In this document: positions 1 to 12,786 of the stretch, in pieces
Position numbering within the stretch: position 1 is the first letter of the stretch
How the letters are laid out: each line of letters starts with the position of its first letter
Assembly: GCA_036023115.1 (NCBI GenBank)
Contig: JAYKKT010000048.1
Span: forward strand, 4,984,001 to 5,048,000
Direction of reading: 5' to 3'
Origin: Brasenia schreberi
Taxonomy: Eukaryota; Streptophyta; Magnoliopsida; Nymphaeales; Cabombaceae
DNA: 64,000 bases
The notes under the pieces: generated by a model
What the model was told of the DNA's origin: nothing
The model's input: the letters and a program-made list of their open reading frames with translations, nothing else
Databases searched by the model: none
Position numbers and translations under genes: made by a program

Positions 1-2584
1 TAAATAACCCTAGAAAAGCTAGATAATGTTTTATTCTCTATACATGTTCAGCATTCCTCGGCCTCTTTTTGAACTCAAAATCTAACTTCACCTAAATTAA
101 TGTTCTAGAAAATGCAACTTTTCATTGATGCTTGTCCACGACCAGTTTGGCACACAGACTAATCGGCTAGATTTGTCCCCTAAAAGCAGGAAGGCATGAT
201 AGTTTGTCCCATCATGCTCACGTTATGTGGAAAACCAATGAGCTCTATCTTTCTCTCTAATAAAGCGAGTTCTTTTCACTTGCAAGAATGGTCTTTTGTT
301 AAAAGCCATGTTGGGTATATAATGATTCAATCTATAAAAACTCAAATAATCATCAACATCCGAAAGCATACTCTAATTATCGCAAATTTTGAAAGAAAGA
401 ATCATGATGGAGCCGTATACAGTACAGTAGTTTGGAACAAAATGACCCCTTTGAGTTGTTCGTTGTTTCATTTTGTATCGTTCGGTTGAGTGATTCTTTG
501 GGCTTATTTCAATGTAATTGAAGTTCAAGAATAACCTGATATTTTTCTTGAATAGAACAAAGTGTTTGAGTAATGTTGAAATATTTGTTGTGAATCAAGT
601 TCATCGCCCATCAGTACCTTTTTTTTGAAAGTGATGAAACATGTCCATAATAAGCATCATAGTAATTATGAGAGAGGTTTGAGTATCAATGCACTAATAA
701 GAACAAGTAAAACCAATTCTAGGAGCAACATAAAACATCGATATGTTTTTATCCATAGTCAACTTGTTAATTTTGAAGATTAGATAAGTTTTTGTATTTA
801 TTGACTTTTGTTAGTGATCTAAAGCAATTAACTTTAAAGTGTGATTGTTTCATATGTTGAGAATGGAGAATTATATTGACAATTTGGTTTAGTACTACAA
901 ACACAAGTATTGAAAACATATTTTATATGTTCTTTACTTATATCATTCATAACTTAGTTATTTACTTGTTCTTTTGATTTTTATTTGTCAAGAACCACAT
1001 AATCTCAAAGAGCCTCGAGATCAATCATATCAGAGATAGGTTGAGTCAATAATGCATTAAAATAGGTTGATGTGCTTAATTTTGTAACGTTAACAAACTT
1101 TTTGTCTTTGTACTCTTCATACATTTGAACAAATACTCTATGTATATTTGAATAAATCAATAAAATATTTATTGTCTTCTACATATTCATAATTATGTGA
1201 TTCATTTTTCATTGTCATGGTTTTAATGAATTATGCTTATCCAAGAATTAGCAATGTTGAGTTCGAAACATGTCAATATATATCAAAAACAGGTAATAGA
1301 TGGAAACTTATTCCGACTCTTATGAACAATCATAATAGCAAGTCAAAACAGTAAAAAAATCTTATTTCCAGTTGGAAATGTTTTTTTTCTATTGGGCCTC
1401 TAGTTACGTCTATTATATACAATCCGCATAAACTTAATTACTAGAATAAAACTTATTTTTACTGATGTTGGATGGATTTATTCTAACTGGTGTTGAGTCT
1501 ATTCTTATTATGTTGGATCCGCAAGCAAAACTAATGCTTGGGTTTTTGTTCAAGGTGCATGAAGAGGAGGCGCTTGGGTTTTCGTGTGAAGCACATAGAT
1601 TCAATTCTTGTGGCCTACCTCCAACCCATGTTGATGTTCTCCACTTAAGTTGAGCCTTTGAAATGATAATTTCATGTTAGCAACAAGTTTTATATTTGAT
1701 GCACAACAAAACTTGGAATTGTAAGCACAAAAAATCGAGGCCTAGTTCTCTTAGAACCACAAATCAAACACAACCTACAAGGTGGAGCCAAAATGGAATC
1801 AAGTGGCCCCAGTTTTGAGTCAGGTTCTGATTTCAGCTGGTTTTTGGCTCAGTTTGGTTCCAATTGGAATCTCATGGCCAGTTTCAACCATGTCTATGTA
1901 GGTCATGATAGATGTATGGGAAGTATCAACCAGGTAACTCTTTACTTTTCTTTATTCCTTTTGTTGAAACATCAGCCCCGAGCATCGGTGCAACATGAGA
2001 GCACTTGTGAAACATGTATGAGTCGACCTTAGACATGGTTGTGCAAGTTGTGGTTAAATGCATTTTTTTTCTTCTGTAGCCCGTAACTAATGCCAATGCT
2101 CATCATTCTCCTCCATGGTGTTCTTTCTTTCATGTGTTTCCTTAAATATGTCCAATGCGACTAATTAGTTGCTAATAGCTTCAAGATAGTATACACTACG
2201 AAATGCAGACTTCATATTAACGTGCTTGATAACGTATTAAAAAAGCATAATGTACTCGTGAGAGAGGTCACTCTGTCTAGGGCATAGCTCCCTCGATTCT
2301 TTTTGCGAGACCCCAATAGTAAAGATTCATGTTTGTGGACTGAAATTTGATCATTGAATGATGGATGTGGAGAAATTTTTTTCACTATGAAAATTTACCA
2401 TTTGCTTCAACGCTCAACTCTCAAAATAACTTGTCAGACCACTAAGCATATATTTGTTTTGCTTTTAAATAATATAAATAGTTTTTTCCTATGGTAATTT
2501 TTTTTGTAAGTTTAACGCTTTGTGTTTCAAAATATATAAAAGATATTCTTATTACACTCATATCTATAAAAGTAAAGTGTGGAT

Positions 2585-2640
<56 letters not shown>

Positions 2641-3530
2641 CTAATATAAGGAGGGAGTGAGAGAGAGAATGTGGTAAATGCACACACATGTCTATACTTC
2701 ACATTTAATGTACATTTCTATTGCAGGATTGATATACATACATCCTTTTTACTATGCACACATCCCTTTTTACTTAATTTTCAAAATACCCTTAGTCATT
2801 TTAAGTATTTACCAAATTACCCTTCACATAGAAAATCCTACTTAAAATAGGAGAAAGAAGAAAAAAAAGATAAGAAATACCGATTCGAAGGACGATTTGT
2901 TGATTTATTGAGGTATGTTGTGGATTTAATTTTTTATTTTTAAGTTGTTTGAATGATTTTTTATCTATTTCTCATTGACAATGGGTTTTTTGGCTTGAGA
3001 CACACTCGAGGCATTCTCCCCCACATACACTTGGTACATGGGTCCCTCTTAGTGGGAGACACGCTTGAGGCGCATCTTCTGCATAGGGAGATACGATGTC
3101 TCTTGTTTCAATTTGACTAAGATATAAGACATGAGTAGAAGGTCGTAACATCACCACTTTATCTACAAGACACAACATTATATCATACGGAGGGTTCTCC
3201 TATAAACAACACGAAGAAGGAGGCATTGTGGCAAAAACTGTCCTTTTAGGTTATGAGGAGTATATATCAACCTAAGAGACTGAGATTAATATTACAGAGA
3301 GGATATATCAACCCTTGATATGCACGGATTACTCCTTAGCTTTGAATATCATATTGTTTGTAAGATATGCAGGAACATGCAATTTCTAACTTTAGAGAAA
3401 TTTTATATTCAATATCATTACTTACTATTCCAACTGATATTTACACATAATACGAAAAGCAATAATTGGCAAAGCATGACCTATGAAGAGGATGGATGTG
3501 AGGCTCAATAATTGAGTTGAGATTCAATAT
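1..3530. other. AT-rich intergenic sequence, no gene recognised
   Basis: Short reading frames here are scattered on both strands with no recognisable protein motif and no splice-consistent continuation. The sequence is AT-rich. The only clear structure is the TA microsatellite listed separately. Some of it may be old transposon sequence, but I could not assign a family. Confidence 0.5.
2589..2636. repeat. (TA)n microsatellite
   Basis: About 24 uninterrupted TA units, seen directly. Such tracts are length-variable in plants, so the exact length may also be uncertain in the assembly. Confidence 0.95.
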
Positions 3531-3539
3531 AGGAGTGGG

Positions 3540-4640
3540 TTGATTGGACAAATGAATTTGATATATAAAGTTATGGACTATGCATTATTGATTGATTTTA
3601 TCTAGCATTAGAAACTAAACATAAACAACTTTCACATGCTATGTGATAATATAACTATCACATTTTACGATATCTACGAGATACTTTGTCTTTCAATAGA
3701 GGGACAACTTATTGCCTTACTATAGGAGATGATAGCTATAAGTAAGAAAAATATTCTGACTGATATATTGGGATGAGCATCGATGAAATAGTGGTAGAGA
3801 TTAAGTCAAAGGGCATTAAGCTTGATGTGTTCTAAATTATCTTTTTAAGAATGAGAGTTAGTAACGAAAATAAAGTTTTATTATATTTGTTGCATCAATT
3901 AGGTTATACATTATATTAGGATAAGTCTAGAGATAGAGTGTCAATACCAATCATTATTTATTAACACATGATCTTTAGAGGGTTGACAATTATGATTAGG
4001 ATGTAATAACATTAGTCTATTTATACAGACAATTAGGAAAGACATTTAGAATAGAAACACAACTTAGTAGACATACTTCTTTACTCCAATTAAGAACTTT
4101 TACTTTATTGCTTGCTATAATATTTTTCATATAATGATTTTTCATAATTTAACAAGTTATATGGTTTAATTATAGATATGGATTTATTAGTATTTCTCAG
4201 TTTTTAGAGTTAAGATGAGACCAAAATGATTGGATGGAGAACCACAAGTAGACTGGTAGATGAAAAATATCTGTCATAGACAATCTCCTATTGATTGGCT
4301 TACTAAGTACCATAAATAATTAAATTTGATGACGACAAAATAAGTATTTTGTGAAACGGTAACTATGTTCTTAATTTTTTAATTAAATACAACCTTTATG
4401 TTATATATTCTTATATTTGATTTTATCCAATATAGATTGACTGACAACCATATAGTTCTGTAAAATACTCGGATTATAATACATAAGTTATCAAAATATC
4501 ATGAATGTACTCATTGTGTAGATGTTGTGAAACCTTATATGCCAGATCATATAGTTTGACAATTTGACTGTCGTGAAGGCATCATAATTACATCGATAAG
4601 GCCCTCTACTATAAATAGACATACAAAGCCCCATGGATAT
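3540..4640 (+). pseudogene. Plant mobile domain (PMD/MAIN-like) remnant
   Basis: No long frame survives, but translated pieces on the plus strand match the plant mobile domain. Near 3650-3720 the reading ITFYDIYEILCLSIEGQ corresponds to the family block written roughly as T-[IL]-x-D-V-x-x-[IL]-L-x-[LI]-P-[IV]-[DE]-G. Near 4519-4580 the reading VVKPYMPDHIV-stop-QF corresponds to the family block (E-W)-x-x-P-D-R-V-x-x-Q-F. Several stops and frame changes separate them, so it is a decayed copy. PMD proteins are plant-specific, and the domain is known to travel with MULE transposons; a MULE remnant lies just downstream on the other strand. Family assignment is inference from these two blocks. Confidence 0.5.
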
Positions 4641-5599
4641 AAGGTACAATATGACTCATGTGATGCTACTTGAGAGGCACAATGATCATATTGTTTTAAG
4701 CTTGAGCACTCTAGCATCCTATCATTGTATCCTCATGAGTGCAATAAGTGTACATGAAGTGGTACATTGCTCGAATGCATCAATTTATTTTGAGAGATCC
4801 TATCAATTAGTTGCATCCGACTTTAGCTAGGCAATATGATACATCATTCTTCATACAAGTAAATGAATAATTGTATATAAGTAGTATTTCTAACTTTATC
4901 TTGCTTTGATTATAATACTAACTTTTCTTACACTAATGTATTAACACAATACATGATACACTTGTACAACCTTTAATACATTCAAAGTATATGTCACGAC
5001 CATTATCAGGTTACCTTGTGTTATTGGAGTTGTTAGAGACATATGAATAATAATCAACGAGCATACTAGTTGACCATATATGAGGATGATATTGATGATG
5101 TATGATATTTTGGTATGAGACTTATAATTAAGATGTTTTTTATAATATTTAATACATGTATATGCATATGACTTTTATAATGAAATAAATTTTGTTTCTT
5201 CACTTTTTGCCTCTCAATATAAAAACTATAATGAAATCACACTCTCATTTAAATTAAAAAATAATTATATATACAAACTATAAATAATATCTAATCATCA
5301 TTCCTAATGTTGTATATAATATCATCTCTTTGTACTCTCATTTCTATATACAATTTGATATGTTCATGAAGTATACCAATTCTCAATGTTTTCATGTCAA
5401 TATCGTTGTCACCTAGGAAAGATAAGAGGCATTGAAGTGTCATTGGTCATGTGCATATGTGAAAAAATATTAACACAAGAGAGGATTAATCCCTACTTCG
5501 ATAAACAAAATATCTAAATAACATAATCAAATTTTATATATTATAATTACTACTAAAAGATACCATGTAATATGATGATATCACATGTACTACATATCT
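4641..5599. other. AT-rich spacer between PMD and MULE remnants
   Basis: No gene recognised. A short frame (4633-4830, +) overlaps the start but has no known motif. The stretch may be untranslated or terminal sequence of either neighbouring remnant; no terminal inverted repeats were found by eye. Confidence 0.4.
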
Positions 5600-7056
5600 C
5601 TCAAAGCTGATTGTTGAGTATGTTACACTAACGACAAAAATATTGTTGACCATCTCATAGATAGGATTACCAATGCTACATTCAATCGACTAACGATAAC
5701 AAAACACAGTTCTGGCATGAACATCCAATAATCACTAGGACATAACCCACCTTTCATGTGTACAATATGACGAACAACAACATCAACACTATCAACCTCC
5801 ATAAAAACTTGTGAATATGTGTCATGCCTACATGCCACTTCCTTTAAGTACTCTCTAGGAGCTTTATGCCACAATTCATTCCTTTGTCCCAAAAGTATAC
5901 CAATGACTCAATATCTATAATTTTTATCTCCAATAACATTCACCCAAGCATTTATAAAGATGCCTATAAATCACAATATCATTACATGATTGTACTCTCT
6001 TACAATCAAGTCAAGAGTGTGTCATGATACTCTTCTCTAAAAGTTTATTACAAGATCTTCGATCACATCAATGTAACACATGGTTGTAGTTTGTGATTTT
6101 CAAATAACTTTTGATTCTATAATTTGCAATTATCAATGGATGTAGTTGTTTTCAAATTGTAACAAATCTCTCAATTGAGCTACTCATGAACCCTTTCAAC
6201 CTTGTATGTACTTTCTATCATAATAAGTTTTAAATTAGTAGATGATATATGCATTAATAACCAAATTCATATACTTTTTAGTTATATGAGTATCATAATA
6301 AATCACCCTATCTGCCATACCGAGATAATTCTCTTCTTATATGGGTCCATCCATTCCTCTTTAATGTAAAAGAGTAGAGTAAAACAATTTTTGCACTTCA
6401 GTTCCATTACTTTCATTGCTTTCTTGTAATTGCTCTTATCTGATAAGTGAATGACCTTCCTCCAACTTACATCAAACTCATTCACCATCTCTTTATTTTT
6501 TATCAATTTGGTAATAAATGTCTTAATATTTTTTACTATATGTTGTATACATAAAAAAGTGACTCGCATCCAAACATATTATTTAAATAACATTTACCAA
6601 AGTTAGATCATAATCATTACAGATGGCATGTGGAAAGTTTGGAGTGAATAACTGTTTTATACACCTTAACACAAAAACAGAATTATCTTTCTTTTTTAAA
6701 TTCATAAAAGAGAATGCTACAAAGAAGTTCTTGGAGGTTGATATTAACCCAATAACCTCAAGAAAATATATCTTTTACCGGACATTATGTATAGGTAAAT
6801 ATTAGAAATTAAAAGTGAAACACTTAGATGTTTGTCTTATATATGTTATCAAAATTCAATACCCATTAAAATGCACATAATAGTTGTACAGAACAAGGAT
6901 GTGCAAATATAATATCACTGATAATATTTATATATGTGATTTTATAATGTCACATATGATATCAGTGAGTATCTAGATCATGTAGTAGTTATTGTACAAC
7001 ATTTTAAGAACATCTATCTTCTTAATTTTCATTTGTGTATTCTAAATATGCCTTAT
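5600..7056 (-). pseudogene. MULE / FAR1-like transposase, C-terminal part (decayed)
   Basis: Read on the minus strand from 7056 downwards. First comes the domain start (DILILHPCSVQLL at about 6900), then a transposase-core block near 6600-6750 reading FFVAFSFMNLKKKDN and, further on, AICNDYDLTLVNV. The latter matches the catalytic block (V-x-T-D-R-D-x-A-L-M-N-A) of MULE transposases. The frame at 6303-6569 reads HIVKNIKTFI and later EEWMDPYKKRIISVW, typical of the region after the core. The frame at 5623-5892 reads YWMFMPELCFVIVSRLNVALV, matching the tail block (W-M-x-M-P-D-M-G-x-x-I-A-x-x-Y-N-V). Stops and frame changes make it inactive. The N-terminal part lies beyond the inserted LTR at 9724-10160. 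Confidence 0.7.
7052..7056. repeat. Left target-site duplication of solo LTR 1
   Basis: CTTAT on the left against CTTGT at 9719-9723 on the right: 5 bp with one mismatch. The pair supports the proposed LTR borders, together with the two other copies that show the same border logic. Confidence 0.6.
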
Positions 7057-8270
7057 TGTAAACACCCAAAAATTTTCTCAAAATAATTTGATCGTTTAGA
7101 AAATTTGCCTTTTTAAGAAAAAAATCACGATTTTGGGTCTTTTAAGGGTTTTTAAATAAAGACACCTTAAACAAACTCATTTCCACACCAAAATTTTGTG
7201 GCAGCCTCAAAATAAGGGTAAAGGGCACCCCTCTCAGAAAAATCAAATTTTGACAAAGAGCCAAAAAATGATTGCTTTGCCCTCAAGCCCAAATATTCAA
7301 ATGATTTCATCTAAAGAAATGATGATTTCAAACAATTTTCTTCAAAAACAAAATAGAAATGAGACATTGGGAACCAAAGCCAAAAATATTTATGACAAAT
7401 TTACCAAAACGTTGAAATTCAAATCAAATCAAGCCTAAAAAATTCACCCGATTGAGCATAGTCCTACTCTAGGACCCTACACCTATCAAGGGTTAAAGTG
7501 GTTTGAAACCCTACACCCAACAAAAGGTTAAAGTGGTTGAAACGGTAAAGACCAACTCACGGGGCGAAAGCAAGTTGCCCATAACAAACAAATATTGGGA
7601 ATGAAACTCAGTTGTTCTCAAAGAAAAGAATATTTGAAGATTTTGACAAAACTCAATATTTTCAAATATATTTCAAAATGAAATGGTTTTAAATAAGAAA
7701 ATATTTGAAACTATAAATAAAGATAAAGATGAATCATCCTCGTCAAAGATTCAGCAAAGATCAAGGCAATAGTTAAAGCAAGCTCACATCAAGCAGGGAC
7801 CAAGCTCAGGTGGGCCCAGACGAAGCAAGATCGTCTCGGCCGAGCCCACTTACCCCGACCGATGGAAGCTCACCTAGCCTGGGAGTAGTTAAAGACGGTA
7901 TCTGGCTGCACCAAATGAGATTAAAGGCCACACCCGAAGATGCCTCACATCATGAGTCAAGCCAAGCTCATATCAAATAAGGCTTAAGGATGCCCAAGAA
8001 TTGATTGGATGAACCACAACCGAATGAAGCCAACCAAGGCAAGACCACATGGGAGTGAATCAAGCCCACGGTTGAGTCAAGGTCCATTCGGCCATGATTG
8101 GGTATACCTAGCCAACTAAACCCACATGGGGTTGTTCCAACACTCGATTAAATGGGATTACAAAAAGGTGTCCACGTGATGGACTTAGGGCCAACCAAAT
8201 GGATCAAGACATGGGTCAAGGAATCCATGCCCAATCCGAACCAAGGAAGGGTCTAGCCCCTCCCTTGGCC

Positions 8271-8278
8271 TATAAATA
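8271..8278 (+). promoter_or_regulatory. TATA box of the solo LTR promoter
   Basis: TATAAATA in a GC-richer context, followed by about 70 bp and then a GA-rich leader. LTR copy 2 has the equivalent TATAAAAA at 55653-55660, also followed by a GA-rich leader at about 55750-55815. This supports a conserved promoter. Whether it is still active is unknown. Confidence 0.6.
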
Positions 8279-9087
8279 GAGGCCAAGGAGGGAACGTTTC
8301 CAGCATCTTAGAGATTGGAGAAGGAGCTTCCCAAGGCTGGAGTGAAGTCTAGGAGAGAGAGAGGAGCTTCTACAAAAAGAGAGAGAGAAAATTAGAAAGA
8401 GAGAGAAGAGAGAAAAGACAGATTCGGTGAAGAGGAAAAAGGGGACGACCTCCTTCTTGAAACCGTGTAGCCTTGTAGGGCTGGTAAGTTAGCATTCTTC
8501 TTCCATTGATGATCTTGATTCTCTTCATTATATTCAATTTGAGAAAGGGGCTGTATTAATGGAGCTTTGTCTCCTCCCATGTTGTAATAGCAAGTAGAAA
8601 TATTGCCCATTTCGTTTTATGTTTATACACTCTACTTGTTTGCTTTCTTGATTCTCTATATCTCTATATTCTACAAACTCGTATAACTCCTAGCCCCCTC
8701 TATGCTTAAGCTAATATATACATTTATATTCATTTCCCTTCAGTAATGTGCTTCAATTTTGTTGTGAATGCCTTTTAAATTCGGATGGATGCATACATAT
8801 AATTTCTAAAACTAAAACTTTGTTTTTCTGCATCCTATATGCATCGATTGCTTTATTTTTCATGGCTAAACTGTTATCCGAATGATCTGAATTAAGATAC
8901 TGAATCTACATATACAAACTCACTAGAAATAAAATTTTCAAGAATTTTAGGGCCGTACAGAATCGTGAATAAAATAAGAAAAAATCGCTCAAGTTCAGAT
9001 TCTGTTTTTGTACAGCCTGTTTTTCTGCAATAGGGCTTGGGTAAAAGTCCCATAACTCTACTTGTACTAAACCAAAATTGATAATAT

Positions 9088-9132
9088 TAGTCTTATTGGA
9101 AAGCTGATATCCATAGCTTTCCAATAAGACTA
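9088..9132. repeat. Perfect 18 bp hairpin inside LTR copy 1
   Basis: Arms 9088-9105 (TAGTCTTATTGGAAAGCT) and 9115-9132 are exact reverse complements around a 9 bp loop. LTR copy 2 has related sequence near 56390-56420 but no matching palindrome, so the hairpin is not a fixed feature of the family. Confidence 0.85.
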
Positions 9133-9723
9133 AAATCATATAATTTGGAGTTGTGTGTACTGAGATATAGAGGCTTCTTTAGGCCTATGTGTTTCTATAA
9201 CAGAGTATCTTGAAATACTTGAGCAGTGGTTTATCCTAGATTTAATTCTGCAAATCCACAGTACCAAAGCATAAAGTAAAAATAGGTTTAGAATCTTTAC
9301 ATTCCATTCTATGTTATTTAAATTTTTCATGAATTTTGGAGATATGTGAGTTATAAAAAAAAAATTGGAAATCAGCTTTGAAAACAAAACCAATTTTTGT
9401 TTTTCAGAAATTGAAAACCTACAATCTCTAGACTAAGTGCACGAGTTTGATTTGATTCAAAACCATCTTTCAAAGTGAATTTTGGAAACATACACCAACA
9501 CAAATAAATCCTCAAAGCGTCTAGGCTGACCCTTGAGCATCGGTTCAAGAAGGCCTAAGGCGAAAATATCTCGCTTAGCCACAATCGCCCACGAAGTCAG
9601 AATTATACTTTGCTAGTTTTAGTGAAACTAGTTGGCATGCTCGCGCATAATCGAAGTAAATTGAGAAGTTTGTTTCAAGCCTCTACATAGGCTTTGGAAT
9701 AAAATTTTCACATCTATACTTGT

Positions 9724-10160
9724 TATACTCACATTTGCCTCATCAACCCACTCTAAATGTGTCAAAATATGTTTTAATTTAAAATATCTTTTTGTAGGGT
9801 CCTTTGTCACATTGTACTCAAAGTCACTCAATCTCCCAGCAAAAGCATGCCCTTCAGGTTAGAAGCCTACAAGGTGGTTATGTGTCGCATTCACTAAATT
9901 CAACTTTCAATAATCAATAATCATCGACTACACTCTCTCTTCTCAAAAAAAATCCACCTACTATTTTCAATATCAATACTTTCACTTGACTTGTATTTAC
10001 AACTCCTTTTACAACTAAGTTGTATCTTACTTGTTGCGCTTTTACTCTTCGAAAGAAGAATAATAATAACAATTTTATGTATTCTCTTAACATTTCTTAC
10101 ATACTCAATAAGTTCATTTCGACTCTTAAACATATCCTCTATCGCAAACACAAGTCAATA
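9724..10160 (-). pseudogene. MULE / FAR1-like protein, N-terminal part (decayed)
   Basis: On the minus strand the frame 10151-9921 reads MFKSRNELIEYVRNV and then IQLSCKRSCKYKSS. This follows the N-terminal FAR1/MULE pattern (F-x-S-R-x-E-L-x-x-W-V-R, then x-L-x-C-x-R-x-G-x-Y). The next frame (9831-9719) continues with THNH, EGHAFAGRLSD and KHILTHLE, matching the block (N-H)-x-x-(E-G-H-S-x-x-G-R-L)-x-x-E that follows in this family. Beyond 9719 the reading is broken by solo LTR 1 and resumes at 7056. Stops between pieces make it a pseudogene. I cannot tell a MULE transposase from a domesticated FAR1-related gene at this decay level; loss of function is clear either way. Confidence 0.6.
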
Positions 10161-10929
10161 GTTAAGTGCACAATCCTTGCAATTAATAAATTATTTTTCT
10201 ACTTTATCGACCAACTAGTCAATGAATACATCATCAGGTATAATATAATAACTTTAACTCTCCTTAGTCTTGACATAGTAAGCACTTTGACGAGTCATCA
10301 TCATCTTCAAATCAATTATATCATAAGTACTTTTGCTCGAATTGTTTGCCATTATACAACATATACACATATATAAGGTTCAAAACATAACACAAAAAAG
10401 GAGATCCTTTTTCAAAGAAAGACGTGTCTGCTGCATTTCCCTAAAGAATGATACACAATAGAAGGAGATGTGATTGAGGCAGGCCTAAAAAATTCAAAAA
10501 ATAAGACATACCTACTAAAGTACAAAGATATTACTGAGAATCAACTTTTCAAAATTAGGAAAAATTTAAAAATAATCTGGATCAAACATCTCTTTCTCTT
10601 TATTTGTGTGACATCTGATGTTCATAACAAAATAAGAGCATCAATCGGCGTGCGCATGAACGGCTTCTCTCTCACACACTATATACATATATTCGTGTAT
10701 GTGAGTGTGTGCTCACTTGTAGAGGCAAAAATGTATTGCAAGATCCGGAGACGCACGTGCTTTTAACTTTGGCCCACCCGAACAAAATTTCTTGGTCTGC
10801 CATTGGTAGCAAGACAACGTCAACTCCCAATGCAGGATCACTTGAAGAACTAATTTGTTTATGTTAAGCCCCTCCAATCGCAAAAAATGTTTTCTCTTCG
10901 TCCTCAAATCATCTCAAGACAGTTGCACC
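10161..10929. other. Upstream region of the PPR gene
   Basis: AT-rich to about 10700, then less so. It must hold the promoter and 5' leader of the PPR gene. I see no convincing TATA box at a fixed distance. An in-frame ATG at 10855 precedes the preferred start. The open frame at 10020-10376 has no recognisable content. Confidence 0.4.
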
Positions 10930-12786
10930 ATGGCCGCTTCGAGTTCAGTGTGGAGAATTCTCAAATTGAAGAGCCCGAAACTCTCCTTGCTGGAGACCTG
11001 TTCCAGCCTCAGAGAACTAAAGAGAATCCATGCCTATATGATGAGAAGCGATCTTATAGATGACACATTCTCGGTCAGCAGATTGCTCTCCTTCTGTGCA
11101 ATCCATGTGAATGGCTGCTTGGATTATGCGAATCAAGTTTTCTCACAAATAAAGATCCCAAATCTCTTCATCTATAATGCCATGATCAGAGGGCATGCTT
11201 CTGGAAAGAATCCACAACTCTCACTTCAATTCTACACCCGACTGTTGCGACAAGGCCTGCAACCAAATAAACTTACATTTCCATTCTTGGTAAAGTCATG
11301 CACCCACTGTGGGTCTCTGCAGACAGGGAGGCAAGCCCATGCCCAATTAATCCGATTTGGCTTCGAGTTCGACGTCCATATCCAGAACTGTTTGGTTCAC
11401 ATGTATGCTTCTTGTGGGGATTCGGAAACGGCACGGCAACAGTTTTACAGAATTAAGCAATTAGATGTGGTTTCTTGGAGCTCCATGATCGCTGGTTACA
11501 ACAAATGCGGAGACGTTGACTCTGCAAGAGAACTATTCGACGAAGTGCCTGAAAGGAACGTAGTTACATGGAGCATAATGATTTCTGGTTATGCTCACAA
11601 TGGCCACTTCGACAAGGCACTGGATCTGTTTCAGAAACTCCAGGATGAAAATGTGTGCGCCAATGAAGTGGTCATGGCTAGTGTGATCTCTTCTTGTGCT
11701 CAACTTGGTGCTCTGGAACATGGGAAGAAAGCACACGATTATGTGATCAGAAAAAACCTCACTACAACTTTAGCTCTTGGAACTGCTCTTATCGAGATGT
11801 ATGCAAAATGCGGGAGCATAGACCGAGCACTGGAAGTATTTCATGAGATGCCACAGCAAGATGTCCTCAGTTGGACGACTATGTTGTTTGGTCTTGCCAT
11901 GAATGGCTATGCAACAAGATCAGTTAAGTATTACTATGACATGCTGAAGGTGGGGTTGAGACCGAGAGACATCACTTTTACTGCTGTTCTATCAGCTTGC
12001 AGTCATGGAGGATTGATCATGGAAGGTTTCAAAATTTTCCGAAGCATGAAGGGGGAGTACGGAATTGAGCCGAGGATGGAGCATTATGGATGCATGGTGG
12101 ATCTGCTTGGACGCGCGGGAAAGTTGTACGCAGCTGAGCAGTTTATCCACCGGATGCCAGTTGAGCCGAGTGCACCTGTGTGGGGTGCTCTGCTTGGTGC
12201 TTGCAGAATTCACAAGAACGCGGAGATTGGAGAGAGAGTCGGCAAGATATTGATGGAGTTAAGACCTAATCATAGTGGGTACTATGTCCTCCTGTCAAAC
12301 ATCTATGCCCGGTCAAACCAATGGGGAAACGTAGCTAAATTGAGGCAAAAGATGAAAGAAATTGGTGTGAGGAAATCACCAGGTTTTAGCCTGATAGAGC
12401 TCAATGGAGTGGTTCATAAGTTCACAATTGGAGATGATTCTCATCCACATATTGTGAAAATCAAAGCAATGTGGGAAGAAATAGTGAGAAAAATACGAGC
12501 TGCTGGATACATGGAGGATACCTCAGATGTGCTTTTTGATATAGATGACGAGGAAAAAGAGAGTGCACTGTTTAGGCATAGTGAAAAACTTGCAATAGCA
12601 TTTGGTCTAATGAGCTCAAGTCCTGGGACTACCATCCGGATTGTTAAGAACCTCCGGGTCTGTGAGGATTGCCATACAGCATCAAAGTTTGTATCCAAGG
12701 TCTATGAAAGAGAGATGATTGTGAGGGACAGAAATAGATTTCATCACTTTAAGCATGGATCTTGTTCATGTAGGGATTACTGGTGA
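10930..12786 (+). CDS. DYW-class pentatricopeptide repeat (PPR) protein
   Basis: An intact, intronless 618-residue protein. DYW-class PPR proteins act in chloroplasts or mitochondria, usually as site-specific C-to-U RNA editing factors. PPR motifs fill roughly residues 50-460; blocks such as [17 protein letters not shown] and [16 protein letters not shown] are typical P/L/S repeats. E and E+ motifs follow, then a C-terminal DYW domain with the zinc/deaminase signature HSEKLA ... CEDCH, ending exactly in CSCRDYW. From memory it most resembles the Arabidopsis protein At5g06540, similar in length (about 620 aa), also starting near a PKL-LL-CSS block. I chose the ATG at 10930 because homology begins soon after it; an in-frame ATG at 10855 would add 25 residues. 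The basic, hydroxyl-rich N-terminus is compatible with organelle import. The RNA target cannot be read from sequence. Confidence 0.95.
   Translation: MAASSSVWRILKLKSPKLSLLETCSSLRELKRIHAYMMRSDLIDDTFSVSRLLSFCAIHVNGCLDYANQVFSQIKIPNLFIYNAMIRGHASGKNPQLSLQFYTRLLRQGLQPNKLTFPFLVKSCTHCGSLQTGRQAHAQLIRFGFEFDVHIQNCLVHMYASCGDSETARQQFYRIKQLDVVSWSSMIAGYNKCGDVDSARELFDEVPERNVVTWSIMISGYAHNGHFDKALDLFQKLQDENVCANEVVMASVISSCAQLGALEHGKKAHDYVIRKNLTTTLALGTALIEMYAKCGSIDRALEVFHEMPQQDVLSWTTMLFGLAMNGYATRSVKYYYDMLKVGLRPRDITFTAVLSACSHGGLIMEGFKIFRSMKGEYGIEPRMEHYGCMVDLLGRAGKLYAAEQFIHRMPVEPSAPVWGALLGACRIHKNAEIGERVGKILMELRPNHSGYYVLLSNIYARSNQWGNVAKLRQKMKEIGVRKSPGFSLIELNGVVHKFTIGDDSHPHIVKIKAMWEEIVRKIRAAGYMEDTSDVLFDIDDEEKESALFRHSEKLAIAFGLMSSSPGTTIRIVKNLRVCEDCHTASKFVSKVYEREMIVRDRNRFHHFKHGSCSCRDYW

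Larger units (their letters stand above)
7057..9718 (+). mobile_element. Solo LTR, copy 1 of a long-LTR family
   Basis: A 2.66 kb element begins TGTAAACACCC and ends TCTATA, flanked by a near-perfect 5 bp duplication. It shares its start, several internal blocks (for example GCGTCTAGGCTGACCCTTGA near 9518) and its end with the copies at 54404-56993 and 59888-61474. A TATA box at 8271 sits mid-element, as expected of an LTR promoter, followed by a GA-rich leader at about 8350-8420. No gag-pol adjoins either side, so it looks like a solo LTR left after recombination between the LTRs of a full element. It interrupts the minus-strand MULE remnant. The 3' end is TA rather than the usual CA. The large LTR suggests Gypsy, but no coding region confirms that. 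Confidence 0.75.

Noticed and set aside
10020..10376. 118-codon open frame (+) as a gene
   Set aside because: AT-rich, Asn/Ile-biased, overlaps the minus-strand FAR1/MULE remnant and has no recognisable motif.
10855..10929. Upstream in-frame start of the PPR protein
   Set aside because: The extra 25 residues are not expected from the family, and the ATG at 10930 is followed directly by the conserved N-terminal region. It remains possible as an alternative start.
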